This document shows, piece after piece, positions 7,985 through 17,207 of a stretch of 64,000 bases of DNA (position 1 is its first letter; each line of letters begins with the position of its first letter). Under the pieces are notes generated by a model. It was not told the origin of the DNA and searched no databases. It saw nothing but the letters and a program-made list of their open reading frames with translations. The DNA is taken from positions 221,910 through 285,909 of the forward strand of contig NZ_JAJQQS010000009.1 of the NCBI RefSeq assembly GCF_021228125.1. The letters are read 5' to 3'. This stretch comes from Streptomyces albireticuli (GTDB taxonomy: Bacteria; Actinomycetota; Actinomycetes; Streptomycetales; Streptomycetaceae). Made by a program: the position numbers and the translations under genes.

Positions 7985-10431
7985 CGACGGCGGCGGTGGC
8001 GCCCGTACGCCGGATGGTGTGGCGGGCGGTGGCCCAGCCCGGGCTGCCGCCGGAGCCGTCCGCGCGGCTGCGCGGGGCCAGGATCGTGGTGTTCGGCGGC
8101 ACCCCGGAGCTCGCCGGCCGGGTGGCCGGCGAGCTCCGGGCCGCGGGCGCGGCCGCCGTCGTGGCCGGGCACGGAACGGCCGGGCACGGAGGGACCGGGC
8201 GGGCGGGAACGGCCGGCGCCGACTGGACGGTCGACGGGGAGGTGCCCGACGGCCTGGTGGACCTCACCACCGCCGGGCCGTTCGTCCCCGGGGAGCACCA
8301 CGACTACCGGGACGCCCTGCTGCGCACGGTCGGCGCGCTCCGGGCCTGCTACCCGCACTGGGCCGCGACCGAGGACGCGGACCGCGTCTTCTACGTCGCC
8401 GTCACCTACCTCGGCGGCCTCATGGGCTACGGGGACCCCGCCGGGGAGGCGCCCGCACAGCCGCTCGGCGGCATCTGGGCGGGGCTCGCCAAGACCCTCC
8501 ACCGGGAGCTCCCCAACTGCAACACCCGGGTCGTGGACGTGGGACCCGAGGCCGCCGGGGCCACCGGCGCGCTCCCGTCCCTGCTCGCCCGCGAGCTGTA
8601 CCGGTGGGGCCTCTACGAGGTCGGCCACCGGGACGGGCGGCGCTACGGCCTGCTCGCCCGGCGGGAGGAGCCGGGCCCCGAGACCGTCCGGCTCACCCCC
8701 GGGGACACGGTGCTGGTCTCGGGCGGCGGGCGCGGCATCGGCTTCGAGTGCGCCAAGTCCCTGGCGAAGGAGTACGGCTGCCGCGTCGTCGTCACCGGCC
8801 GGCAGCGGCTGCCCGAGGGCACCGAACCCTGGGCGGGCCTGACCGAGGAGGAGTTCAAGGGCTACGAACGGGACCGGCTGGTCCACCGCGCGGAGGGCGA
8901 GGGCCTCGCGGACGTACGGGCCGACCTCGCGCGCGTCCGCTCGCTCCGGGACCTGGCCCGCAATATGGCCGAGGTCTCCGGCGCCGGGCTCGACGTGGTC
9001 TACGAGCGCTGCGACTTCACCGCGCCCGGACAGGTCGCGGACCTCCTCGGCCGGCTCGGCCGGCCGCTCACCGGCGTGATCCACAACGCCGGCGTGGACA
9101 CCCCGGTGCGGCTGCCGAAGAAGACCGACGAGGAGTTCCTGCGGACGGTCTCCACCAAGGTCGACTCCTTCGTCACGCTGTTCCAGCAGGTGCGCGGGCT
9201 GCCCCTGAAGTTCTTCTGCAACGTCGGCTCGCTCACGGGCCGGCTGGGCGGGATGACGGGCCAGCTCGACTACGGCGCGGCCAACGACGGTCTGGCCCGG
9301 CTCGGCCTGTGGGCCCGCCACCAGGTCCCCTTCCCGGTGACGACGCTCTGCTGGCCCACCTGGGACCGCGTCGGCATGATCGCCAACTTCGAGGCGACCC
9401 TGCGCTACATGACGGCCCTCGACATCGACGAGGGCCTCCGGTGCTGGCGGACCGAGCTGGTCACCGGCGCCTCCGGGGAGATCGGCTTCGTCGGCCCGCT
9501 CGGCCGGGCCCTCGGCCCGCTCCAGGCCCGCGGCTACCCCGCCGCACCGGACCTGCCCGGCTTCGCCGAGCTGCTGCCCCGGATCTTCCACCTGGGCGAG
9601 CCGCACACCCAGGTGCCCGGCCGCTCCCTCACGGCGACGGTCGCCCTCGACCGCGCCGCCGCACCGGTGCTCGGGGACTTCCTCGTCGGCGGCGACGAGG
9701 CGGTGCCCGTCTCCCTGCTGCTGGAGAACGCGGTACGGGCGGCGAGCTGGCTGGAGCCCGAGGGCGGCCCGGAGCCCGGCCCGGTGTCCGTCGAGGACCT
9801 GGCCGTACGCGTCGGCGCGCTGCGGCTCGCCGGGCCCGGCTTCCTCGTCCGCCGCGAGACGACCGGCCGCCGCGAGGGCGCCCGCTGGGTCGTCGACGTC
9901 CGCTACCTCCCCGCCGACGGCACCGGGGACGTGCTGGCCCGCATGCGGGTGGTCCACGACCCCGAGCGGACCGAGCGGGCGGCGGAGGCACCGGCGGAGG
10001 CACCGGCGGCGGCCGGAGCCGGCCGCCGGCTGCCCGGCACCGGCGGGCCGCTGCGCTGGCGGGGCCTGGTCCTGCCGCTCGCGCGCTGGTCCGAGGACGC
10101 CGCCGGCGGCCGGCTGGCCGAGCTCCGCGAGAGCGTCCCCGGCGACCTGTGGACGGCACCCTCCGTGCCGGCCTCCCGGCTCCCGCTGGCCGCCCTGGAG
10201 AACATCTGGCGGCACACCGCCGGCCGGGCCACGGCCGTGGACCTGCTGACCGTCGCCCGCCTGGACCTGGCCCGGGAAGGCGACGCGACCGCCGCCCGGG
10301 TGCGGCTCCACGGCGGCCCGGACGGCCGGGACTGGCGGATCGCGGACGCGGGGAGCGACCGCACCCTGCTCCGGGTGACCGGCCTGGCCTGGGCGCCCGC
10401 GGACCGCGCGCCCGAACACCTCACACAGTGA
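7981..10431 (+). CDS. Pfa-like companion protein: active ketoreductase plus degenerate dehydratase, 816 aa
   Basis: The ATG overlaps the P450 stop by 4 nt. Residues 25-220 form the structural half of a ketoreductase. Residues 240-460 are the catalytic half, with Rossmann motif SGGGRGIG and the site residues Ser417 and Tyr431 followed by AAN. The C-terminal 270 residues align in shape with a double-hotdog dehydratase, but the catalytic His is Phe567 (LGDFLVGG) and the second-half Asp motif reads LAALEN, so it is probably structural. The preceding 1992-aa synthase already has a ketoreductase, so this is a second one in the pathway. It could act at a particular chain length or stabilise the complex. 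It is distantly like the KR-DH end of Pfa and enediyne synthases. Confidence 0.75.
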   Translation: MTTAAVAPVRRMVWRAVAQPGLPPEPSARLRGARIVVFGGTPELAGRVAGELRAAGAAAVVAGHGTAGHGGTGRAGTAGADWTVDGEVPDGLVDLTTAGPFVPGEHHDYRDALLRTVGALRACYPHWAATEDADRVFYVAVTYLGGLMGYGDPAGEAPAQPLGGIWAGLAKTLHRELPNCNTRVVDVGPEAAGATGALPSLLARELYRWGLYEVGHRDGRRYGLLARREEPGPETVRLTPGDTVLVSGGGRGIGFECAKSLAKEYGCRVVVTGRQRLPEGTEPWAGLTEEEFKGYERDRLVHRAEGEGLADVRADLARVRSLRDLARNMAEVSGAGLDVVYERCDFTAPGQVADLLGRLGRPLTGVIHNAGVDTPVRLPKKTDEEFLRTVSTKVDSFVTLFQQVRGLPLKFFCNVGSLTGRLGGMTGQLDYGAANDGLARLGLWARHQVPFPVTTLCWPTWDRVGMIANFEATLRYMTALDIDEGLRCWRTELVTGASGEIGFVGPLGRALGPLQARGYPAAPDLPGFAELLPRIFHLGEPHTQVPGRSLTATVALDRAAAPVLGDFLVGGDEAVPVSLLLENAVRAASWLEPEGGPEPGPVSVEDLAVRVGALRLAGPGFLVRRETTGRREGARWVVDVRYLPADGTGDVLARMRVVHDPERTERAAEAPAEAPAAAGAGRRLPGTGGPLRWRGLVLPLARWSEDAAGGRLAELRESVPGDLWTAPSVPASRLPLAALENIWRHTAGRATAVDLLTVARLDLAREGDATAARVRLHGGPDGRDWRIADAGSDRTLLRVTGLAWAPADRAPEHLTQ

Positions 10432-10448
10432 TGCACACAAGGAGAGTC

Positions 10449-11948
10449 ATGAGCACCGAGACCAGCTCGGATCTGCCGGTCCTTCCGCAGCGGATGACCA
10501 TCCCGGCCGGTCCTTCGCCGCTGCCCCAGGAGTTCCCCGGCTACCGGACCCTGGACCAGGAGGTCAGCGTCGACCGGCTGCCGGTCACCGGACGCATCCC
10601 GGAGTGGCTGACGGGCACCCTGATCCGCAACGGCCCCGCCAGGTTCGAGCTGGGCGACTACCGCCTCACGCACTGGTTCAACGGGCTCGGCATGCTCCAC
10701 TCCTACTCCTTCGCCAATGGCCAGGTCTCCTACGTCAACCGGCACCTGCGCACCAAGGCGTACGACCTCTGGATGGACAAGGGCGAGTTCCACGGCAAGC
10801 AGTACGGCCTGGAGCTCGACCCCTGCCAGAAGCTGTTCGGCCGCCACATGTCCGCGTACTCGCCCAACATCAGCGACAACCCCAGCGTCAACCTGATGCA
10901 GGTCGCGGAGAAGTTCTACGCGATCAACGAGTCGCCGATGTGGATGGAGTTCGACCCGCTGGAGCTCCAGGCGCGCGGCGAGCACACCTTCAAGGACCAG
11001 TTCCTCGGCGAGGTGTCCACCCCGCACCCGCACTTCGACTTCCACAAGCGCGCGGTCATCAACTACACGACGAAGATGACGGACGGGAACGCCTACCAGG
11101 TGTTCTACATCCCCGAGCACGAGGCCGTGCAGAAGCCGCTGGCCGTCGTCGACATCGACGACCCGTGCTACATGCACAGCTTCGCCGTCACCGAGAACTA
11201 CGTGATCCTCGTCGAGTTCCCCGTCGTCCTCGACACGGAGAAGTTCCGCGACCCGGGCTACCCGTTCGTCGCCTGCATGAGCTGGCAGCCCGAGCGGCCC
11301 GCCCGCTTCCTGGTGATCGACAAGCGCGAGGGCAAGGTCACCCGCACCTTCGAGAGCGAGGCGTTCTTCGCCTTCCACCACGTCAACGCCGCCGAGATCG
11401 GCAACGACATCGTCGTGGACATCGCCGCCACGCACACCCCGTACGAGTCCGTGCTCGGCCTGCCGCCCACCGAGGGACAGTTCGACCTGGACGCCTACGG
11501 CTACGCGCTGCGCCGCTACACCCTGCCGATGGCCGGGGCGAGCGACACGGTCGGCTGGGAGCACCTCTCCCCGCGCGGCATCGAGATGCCGACCATCAAC
11601 TACCGGGGCAACAACGGCCGGACGTACCGCTACGCCTACGGCATCAGCTCCTCGCCCAAGAGCCTCATGGCGATGAACCGGCTCTCCAAGATCGACATCG
11701 TCGACGGTTCGTACAAGACCTGGTACGAGCGCGGCTGCTTCCCCAGCGAGGGGGTCTTCGTCCAGCGTCCCGGCGCCACCGGGGAGGACGACGGCGTCCT
11801 GCTGTCGGGCGTGCTCGACGCCAAGACCGGAAAGTCCTTCATGCTCGTGCTGGACGCCCGGTCGTTCGAGGAACTGGGGCGCGCCCATGTGCCGCACCAC
11901 ATCCCGAACGACTTCCACGGCCAGTTCCACGCGGGCCTGGTGCGCTGA
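10449..11948 (+). CDS. Carotenoid cleavage oxygenase / RPE65-BCO family, 499 aa
   Basis: ATG 10449 follows AAGGAG (10439-10444). The protein is a seven-bladed propeller non-haem iron oxygenase. The four iron-binding histidines are visible as His193 (TPHPHFD), His243 (YMHSFAVT), His310 (FAFHHVNAAE) and His490 (NDFHGQF). The N-terminal block IPEWLTGTLIRNGPARFELG resembles the BCO/RPE65 branch. Family members split a conjugated C=C bond with O2 to give two carbonyl products; lignostilbene-type members cut stilbenes. No carotenoid biosynthesis gene is in the window, but the operon contains a synthase able to make a conjugated chain, so that polyene is the obvious candidate substrate. This last point is inference. 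Confidence 0.9.
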   Translation: MSTETSSDLPVLPQRMTIPAGPSPLPQEFPGYRTLDQEVSVDRLPVTGRIPEWLTGTLIRNGPARFELGDYRLTHWFNGLGMLHSYSFANGQVSYVNRHLRTKAYDLWMDKGEFHGKQYGLELDPCQKLFGRHMSAYSPNISDNPSVNLMQVAEKFYAINESPMWMEFDPLELQARGEHTFKDQFLGEVSTPHPHFDFHKRAVINYTTKMTDGNAYQVFYIPEHEAVQKPLAVVDIDDPCYMHSFAVTENYVILVEFPVVLDTEKFRDPGYPFVACMSWQPERPARFLVIDKREGKVTRTFESEAFFAFHHVNAAEIGNDIVVDIAATHTPYESVLGLPPTEGQFDLDAYGYALRRYTLPMAGASDTVGWEHLSPRGIEMPTINYRGNNGRTYRYAYGISSSPKSLMAMNRLSKIDIVDGSYKTWYERGCFPSEGVFVQRPGATGEDDGVLLSGVLDAKTGKSFMLVLDARSFEELGRAHVPHHIPNDFHGQFHAGLVR

Positions 11949-11996
11949 GCGGAGCCCGGACGGAGCACCGGAAGAGGGGGACGGGGACCGTGGCGC

Positions 11997-12023
11997 GGCC
12001 ACTGCCCGCGCGGGGCAGCGGCC
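11997..12023. terminator. Candidate terminator between convergent genes
   Basis: GGCC-a-CTGCCC pairs with GGGCAG-c-GGCC around a short GC loop. It lies 48 nt after the oxygenase stop and 30 nt before the end of the facing dehydrogenase gene. It is one of several overlapping pairings possible in this GC-rich gap. Confidence 0.4.
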
Positions 12024-12052
12024 GGCGGGCGGCCGGTGGGCGGTGGGCCGGG

Positions 12053-12805
12053 TCAGCCGGCCCAGGCCTGGCGGAGGTACTTCATCGTGCCGAGGCCGAT
12101 GCCGCCGTCCGCGTAGAGGACCTGGCCCGTGACATAGCGGGCCTCGTCCGAGGCGAGGAAGGCGATCACCCCGGAGATGTCCTGGGGACGGCCGATGCGG
12201 CCGAGCGGGATGTGGCTGCCACGCCGGTCCCGCTCCTCGCGCGTCGGCCCGTACATGTCCCCGGCCCCCTCGGTCTGGATCATCCCGGGGCCGACCGCGT
12301 TCACCCGTATACCGAGTTCCGCGTATTCCACGGCGGCCTGCCGGGTGAGGGCGTTGATGGCCGCTTTCGCCGCGGGATAAATGCCGGACTCGGCGCGGGT
12401 GGTCTCGGCGAGAAAGGATGTGAGATTGATGATCGAGCCGCCGCCGCTACGGGCCATGACCGGGGTCAGGGTCTGGAGGCACAGCAGGCTGCCGAGCACA
12501 TTGATGTCCATGACCCGCCGATAGCGCTCGACGGTCGTCTCGGCGAGCGGGATGAATTCCCAGACGCCCGCGTTGTTGACCAGGACATCCAGCCGGTCGA
12601 GGCCGTCGGCCAGCTCCTGCACGGCCTCCGGGTCGGTCACATCGCAGTGCACGGCACGGCCGCCGGTCAGTTCGGCGACCTCGGAGACGGCCTCGTCGCG
12701 GTCCGCGGCGACCACGAAAAAGCCTTCCCCGGCCAGCCGGATCGCGGTCTCCCGGCCGATTCCATGGGCCGCGCCGGTGACGACGGAAACGGGTTTCCCG
12801 GTCAT
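12053..12805 (-). CDS. Short-chain dehydrogenase/reductase, 250 aa
   Basis: This is a classical SDR oxidoreductase with the NAD(P) motif TGAAHGIG, the structural motif NNAG, and catalytic Ser130, Tyr143 and Lys147 (YPAAK). The C-terminal ADGG motif is also present. I place the start at the ATG complementary to 12803-12805, preceded by AAAGGAG; a longer upstream reading has no ribosome site. It converges on the cleavage-oxygenase operon and diverges from the aldehyde dehydrogenase, sharing the 172-bp control region 12806-12977 with it. A role in oxidising or reducing an alcohol or ketone of the cluster product is likely. The substrate cannot be read from sequence. Confidence 0.85.
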   Translation of the reverse strand: MTGKPVSVVTGAAHGIGRETAIRLAGEGFFVVAADRDEAVSEVAELTGGRAVHCDVTDPEAVQELADGLDRLDVLVNNAGVWEFIPLAETTVERYRRVMDINVLGSLLCLQTLTPVMARSGGGSIINLTSFLAETTRAESGIYPAAKAAINALTRQAAVEYAELGIRVNAVGPGMIQTEGAGDMYGPTREERDRRGSHIPLGRIGRPQDISGVIAFLASDEARYVTGQVLYADGGIGLGTMKYLRQAWAG

Positions 12806-12977
12806 GGGATTCTCCTTTTCTCGAAGGTGAAGGGGCGGCGCCCGCCGCACCGTTGACAACATAGCGAAGGTAATTGCTGTTGAGAAGTCCGTATGTGCTG
12901 GTGCGGGACTCGGCGGCTGCCAGGATTTCAAATAATTGGGCCGGGCTCGATACCGGTGCCATGGGAGGTATTTCTCG

Positions 12978-14441
12978 ATGACGAACAGCCCGGAAGAGCG
13001 CAGGATGCTGATCGGCGGTCAGTGGGTCGAGGCCGCGGACGGCGCGACCTTCGAGACCGTGGACCCGGCCACCGAGCGGGTGCTGGCCACCGTGCCCTGG
13101 GGCCGCGGCGCCGACGTCGACCGCGCGGTGCGCGCGGCCCGGGAGGCGTTCGAGCCCGGTTCGCCGTGGCGCAAGATGCCGCCGTCGGCGCGCGGCCGGA
13201 TCATCCACAAGATCGGTGACCTGATCCTGGAGCACCGCGACGAGCTGGCGCTGCTGGAGTCGAAGGACAACGGCAAGCCCGTCTCCTTCGCCGGCTTCGC
13301 CGACGTCCCGATGGCCGCGGACACCTTCCACTACATGTCCGGCTGGGCGACGAAGATCGAGGGGAACACCATCCCCATGTCGTCCGCGTCGCCGGGCCGC
13401 TTCCTGTCCTTCACCCAGCGCGAGCCGCTCGGCGTCGTCGCGCAGATCGTGCCCTGGAACTACCCGCTGCTGATGGCCGCGTGGAAGCTGGCCCCGGCCC
13501 TGGCGGCCGGCTGCACCATCGTCCTCAAGCCCGCCGAGCAGACCCCGCTCACGGCCCTGCGGCTCGGCGAGCTGATCCAGGAGGCGGGCGTCCCGGACGG
13601 CGTCGTCAACATCGTCACCGGCGACGGCTCGACCGGCGCGGCGCTGGTCGCCCACCCCGATGTGGACAAGATCGCGTTCACGGGCTCGACCGAGGTCGGC
13701 AAGGAGATCATCCGGGCCTCGGCCGACAATGTGAAGAAGGTGACGCTGGAACTGGGCGGCAAGTCCCCCAACGTCGTCTACGCCGACGCCGACCTGGAGA
13801 AGGCGATCGCCAAGTCCGCCGAGGCGATCTTCTTCAACCAGGGCGAGACCTGCTTCGCGGGCTCGCGCCTCTACGTGGAGCGCTCGGTGCACGACGAGGT
13901 CGTGGCCGGCCTCAAGGCCGCCGCGGAGCAGATCACCGTGGGCGCCGGCACCGAGCCCGCCACCGTGATGGGCCCGCTCGTCTCCGCCGAGCACCTCGAC
14001 CGCGTCATGGAGTACGTGGAGTCCGGTGTGGCGGAGGGCGCGACCCTGTGCACGGGCGGGCGGCGCGTGGGGGACAAGGGCTACTTCATGGCCCCGACCA
14101 TCTTCACCGGCACCAAGCCGCACATGCGGATCGTCGCCGAGGAGATCTTCGGCCCGGTCCTGGTCGTGCTGCCCTTCGACAGCCTCGACGAGATCGTCGC
14201 CATCGAGAAGGACAACCCCTACGGGCTGGCGGCCGGGGTGTTCACCCGCGACATCGACAAGGCGTTCACCACCGCCTCGGCGATGCGGGCGGGCACGGTG
14301 TTCGTCAACACCTGGAACACCGTCGACGCGGCGCTGCCCTTCGGCGGCTACAAGCAGTCCGGCTGGGGCCGCGAGCTGGGCCACGCGGTGCTGGAGAACT
14401 ACCTGGAGACCAAGAGCGTCATCGCCGAGCTCGGCCGCTGA
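12978..14441 (+). CDS. NAD(P)-dependent aldehyde dehydrogenase, 487 aa
   Basis: ATG 12978 lies 9 nt after GGGAGG (12963-12968). It is a complete ALDH-superfamily protein with the cofactor motif PWNYPLL, general base Glu258 in LELGGKSPN, nucleophile Cys292 in NQGETCFAG and the C-terminal GGYKQSGWGRE. It resembles betaine, phenylacetaldehyde and retinal-type dehydrogenases, which turn aldehydes into acids. The neighbouring carotenoid-type oxygenase releases aldehydes by mechanism, which makes an apo-aldehyde the natural candidate substrate. That link rests on proximity only. The gene is separate from the oxygenase operon and is divergent from the SDR. Confidence 0.92.
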   Translation: MTNSPEERRMLIGGQWVEAADGATFETVDPATERVLATVPWGRGADVDRAVRAAREAFEPGSPWRKMPPSARGRIIHKIGDLILEHRDELALLESKDNGKPVSFAGFADVPMAADTFHYMSGWATKIEGNTIPMSSASPGRFLSFTQREPLGVVAQIVPWNYPLLMAAWKLAPALAAGCTIVLKPAEQTPLTALRLGELIQEAGVPDGVVNIVTGDGSTGAALVAHPDVDKIAFTGSTEVGKEIIRASADNVKKVTLELGGKSPNVVYADADLEKAIAKSAEAIFFNQGETCFAGSRLYVERSVHDEVVAGLKAAAEQITVGAGTEPATVMGPLVSAEHLDRVMEYVESGVAEGATLCTGGRRVGDKGYFMAPTIFTGTKPHMRIVAEEIFGPVLVVLPFDSLDEIVAIEKDNPYGLAAGVFTRDIDKAFTTASAMRAGTVFVNTWNTVDAALPFGGYKQSGWGRELGHAVLENYLETKSVIAELGR

Positions 14442-14480
14442 CGCGAGGGCCGTCCCCGGGGAGCCCGTCCCCGGGAACGG

Positions 14481-14520
14481 CGGAGGCGGGGCGGCCGGTG
14501 CCCCGGCCGCCCCGCCTCCG
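14481..14520. terminator. Bidirectional terminator hairpin, 18-bp perfect stem
   Basis: Arms 14481-14498 and 14503-14520 are perfectly complementary around the loop TGCC. The hairpin sits between the convergent aldehyde dehydrogenase and LLM oxidoreductase genes. There is no T-run, as usual for Streptomyces. Confidence 0.85.
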
Positions 14521-14536
14521 TACGCGCGTCCGCGCC

Positions 14537-15568
14537 TCAGTCCATGAGCTCGGCGATCGTGCGCAGGACGCGCGGGTCCTCGTCCCGGACGAGCATGGTG
14601 GTGACCACCGTCTCGTCCCACGCGGCCAGATCGTCGCGGATCTTGTCCTTGCCGCCGACGAGGGCCACGTCCTGCACCAGGGCCGCCGGGACGGCCGCGA
14701 TCGCGTCCTTCTTGTGCCCGCCCAGATAGAGGTTCTGGATCTTCTCCACATCGGCCTCGTACCCCATGCGGGCCACCACGTCGGCGTGGAAGTTGGCGCC
14801 CTTGGCGCCCATGCCGCCGACGTACAGGGCGATCAGCGGGCGGAGCTTGTCGATGCCCCGCTCCAGGTCGTCGTCGAGCACGATGGGCGCGCTGACGAGG
14901 ACCTCGAAGTCCTCCTTCGGGGAGCGGTCAGCGGCCCGCAGCCGGAAGCCCTCCTCCAGCCGCTCCTTGTAATAGGCGTCGCTGCGCGGCGAGAAGAAGA
15001 ACGGCAGCCAGCCGTCGGCGATCTCCCCGGCCAGCGCCACGTTCTTCGGGCCCTCGGCGGCCAGCAGGATCGGGATCTCGCGGCGCAGCGGGTGCAGCGT
15101 CGACTTCAGCGGCTTGCCCAGGCCCGTACCGCCCGGGAACGGCAGCCGGTAGTGCTCTCCGGCGTACTCGACCGGGCTCTCCCGGGCGATGACCGAGCGG
15201 ACGATGTCCACGTACTCCCGGGTCCGGGCCAGCGGCTTGGGGTACGGCAGGCCGTACCAGCCCTCCACCACCTGCGGGCCGGAGGCGCCGAGGCCGAGGA
15301 CGAACCGGCCGCCGGAGAGGTGGTCGAGGGTGAGCGCCGTCATGGCGGTCGCGGTGGGGGTGCGCGCGGACATCTGCATGATGCCGGTGCCGAGCCGCAG
15401 CCGTTCGGTCCGCGCGCCCCACCAGGCCAGCGGAGCGACGGCGTCCGAGCCGTACGCCTCGGCGGTCCACAGCGAGTCGAACCCGAGCCGCTCGGCCTCC
15501 GCGACGAGACCCTCCACACCCGTGGGGGGCTTCGCGGACCAGTAGCCGGAGTGGTACCCGAACTTCAT
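14537..15568 (-). CDS. LLM-class (luciferase-like) F420-dependent oxidoreductase, 343 aa
   Basis: This is a TIM-barrel protein of the bacterial-luciferase superfamily, in the branch annotated as F420-dependent in actinobacteria (MKFGYHSGYWS start, LWTAEAYGSDAV, then LGTGIMQM and a GGRFVLGLGASGPQV core). Such enzymes use reduced F420 for hydride transfer or, less often, FMNH2 for monooxygenation. It lies downstream of the carboxylase gene on the same strand with a 79-nt gap, so it is probably co-transcribed with it. It is not a PfaD-type enoyl reductase. Its part in the pathway is open: reduction of an unsaturated acyl intermediate is possible. Confidence 0.85.
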   Translation of the reverse strand: MKFGYHSGYWSAKPPTGVEGLVAEAERLGFDSLWTAEAYGSDAVAPLAWWGARTERLRLGTGIMQMSARTPTATAMTALTLDHLSGGRFVLGLGASGPQVVEGWYGLPYPKPLARTREYVDIVRSVIARESPVEYAGEHYRLPFPGGTGLGKPLKSTLHPLRREIPILLAAEGPKNVALAGEIADGWLPFFFSPRSDAYYKERLEEGFRLRAADRSPKEDFEVLVSAPIVLDDDLERGIDKLRPLIALYVGGMGAKGANFHADVVARMGYEADVEKIQNLYLGGHKKDAIAAVPAALVQDVALVGGKDKIRDDLAAWDETVVTTMLVRDEDPRVLRTIAELMD

Positions 15569-15647
15569 GGAGTCTCCTGACGGTGCATCGGGTGGTCGGG
15601 GACGTGCGGGTGCCCCGGGCGCGCCGTGCGCGCTGCCCGGGACGCGG

Positions 15648-17207
15648 TCACTGCGGCGGGTTGCCGTGCTTGCGCGACGGGAGGTCGGCGTGCTTGTCGC
15701 GCAGCATCCGCAGGCCGCTGATCAGGGCGGACCGGGTCTCGCGGGGGTCGATCACGTCGTCCACGAGACCGCGCTCGGCCGCGTAGTAGGGGTGCATCAG
15801 ATCGTTCTTGTACTCCTTGATCTTCTGCGCCCGTACGGCGTCGGGGTCCTCGGCCGCGGCGATCTCGCGCCGGAAGATGACGTTGGCGGCGCCCTCGGCG
15901 CCCATCACGGCGATCTCGTTGCCGGGCCAGGCGAGGGTGAGGTCGGCGCCGATCGACTGCGAGTCCATGACGATGTAAGCGCCGCCGTAGGCCTTGCGCA
16001 GGATGACCGAGACCCGGGGGACGGTGGCGTTGCAGTAGGCGTAGAGCAGCTTGGCGCCGTGCCGGATGATGCCGCCGTGCTCCTGGTCGACGCCGGGCAG
16101 GAAGCCGGGCACGTCGACGAGGGTGACCAGCGGGATGTTGAAGGCGTCGCAGGTGGAGACGAAGCGGGCGGCCTTCTCGCTCGCGTGGATGTCCAGGACG
16201 CCCGCGAGCGAGGCGGGCTGGTTGGCGATCACCCCGACGACATGGCCGTCCAGCCGGGCCAGGGCGCACAGCACATTGGTCGCCCAGCCGGCGTGGACCT
16301 CGAAGAACTCGCCGTCGTCGACGATCTCCTCGACGACGGCGCGCATGTCGTACGAGCGGTTGGGGTCGGACGGGACGAGGTCCAGGAGCGCGTCGTTGGA
16401 ACGCTCGGCCGGGTCGGCGGGCAGCTCGTGCGGGGGCATCTCGCGGTTGTTGGAGGGCAGCAGCGACAGGAGGTAGCGGACGTCCTCCAGGCAGCTCTCC
16501 TCGTCGTCGTAGGCGAGCGAGGCCACCCCGGAGACCGTGGCGTGCACATCGGCGCCGCCCAGACCGTTCTGGCTGACCTGCTCGCCGGTGACCGCCTGGA
16601 TCACGTCCGGGCCGGTGATGAACATCTGGGAGATGTCCCGCACCATGAACACGAAGTCGGTGAGCGCGGGGGAGTAGGCGGCGCCGCCCGCGCAGGGGCC
16701 GAGCATCACGCTGATCTGCGGGATGACCCCGGAGGCGCGGACGTTGCGCTGGAAGATGCCGCCGTAGCCGGCGAGCGCCGAGACGCCCTCCTGGATGCGG
16801 GCACCGGCCCCGTCGTTCAGGCTGACCAGGGGCGCGCCCGCGGCGGCGGCCAGGTCCATGATCTTGTGGATCTTCTGGGCGTGCGCCTCGCCGAGCGCCC
16901 CGCCGAAGATCCGGAAGTCGTGCGCGTAGACGAAGACGGTACGGCCGTGGACGGTGCCCCAGCCGGTGACCACACCGTCGGAGTGCGGCCGCCGGTCCTC
17001 CAGGCCGAAGCCGCGGGCGCGGTGCCGGCGTAACCCCTCGACCTCGGTGAACGACCCCTTGTCGAGCAGCAGGGCGATGCGCTCGTGAGCCGTCAGTTTG
17101 CCCTTGGCGTGCTGGCGTTCCGTGGCCGCGGGGTCCTGGCCCAGCCGCGCCGCGGACTTCAGCTCCCGGAGTTCCGCGATCCGCTCGTGCAGCGTCCCGT
17201 CACCCAT
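15648..17207 (-). CDS. Acyl-CoA carboxylase beta (carboxyltransferase) subunit, 519 aa
   Basis: This is a PccB/AccB-type carboxyltransferase, full length for the family. Two oxyanion-hole turns are visible (GPCAGGAAYSP at 170-180 and RKAYGGAYIVM at 404-414), with the crotonase-fold halves in order. It transfers CO2 from biotinylated carrier to acetyl- or propionyl-CoA to give malonyl- or methylmalonyl-CoA. At the position where S. coelicolor PccB has the specificity Asp, this protein has Ile412, which in published work on that enzyme goes with broader or acetyl-CoA use. No alpha (biotin) subunit is nearby, so it would share the cell's common one. A dedicated copy beside the synthases suggests extender-unit supply. 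Confidence 0.9.
   Translation of the reverse strand: MGDGTLHERIAELRELKSAARLGQDPAATERQHAKGKLTAHERIALLLDKGSFTEVEGLRRHRARGFGLEDRRPHSDGVVTGWGTVHGRTVFVYAHDFRIFGGALGEAHAQKIHKIMDLAAAAGAPLVSLNDGAGARIQEGVSALAGYGGIFQRNVRASGVIPQISVMLGPCAGGAAYSPALTDFVFMVRDISQMFITGPDVIQAVTGEQVSQNGLGGADVHATVSGVASLAYDDEESCLEDVRYLLSLLPSNNREMPPHELPADPAERSNDALLDLVPSDPNRSYDMRAVVEEIVDDGEFFEVHAGWATNVLCALARLDGHVVGVIANQPASLAGVLDIHASEKAARFVSTCDAFNIPLVTLVDVPGFLPGVDQEHGGIIRHGAKLLYAYCNATVPRVSVILRKAYGGAYIVMDSQSIGADLTLAWPGNEIAVMGAEGAANVIFRREIAAAEDPDAVRAQKIKEYKNDLMHPYYAAERGLVDDVIDPRETRSALISGLRMLRDKHADLPSRKHGNPPQ

Noticed and set aside
14537..15568. LLM oxidoreductase considered as a PfaD-type enoyl reductase
   Set aside because: The sequence follows the luciferase-like F420 branch and has none of the 2-nitropropane-dioxygenase-like features of PfaD.
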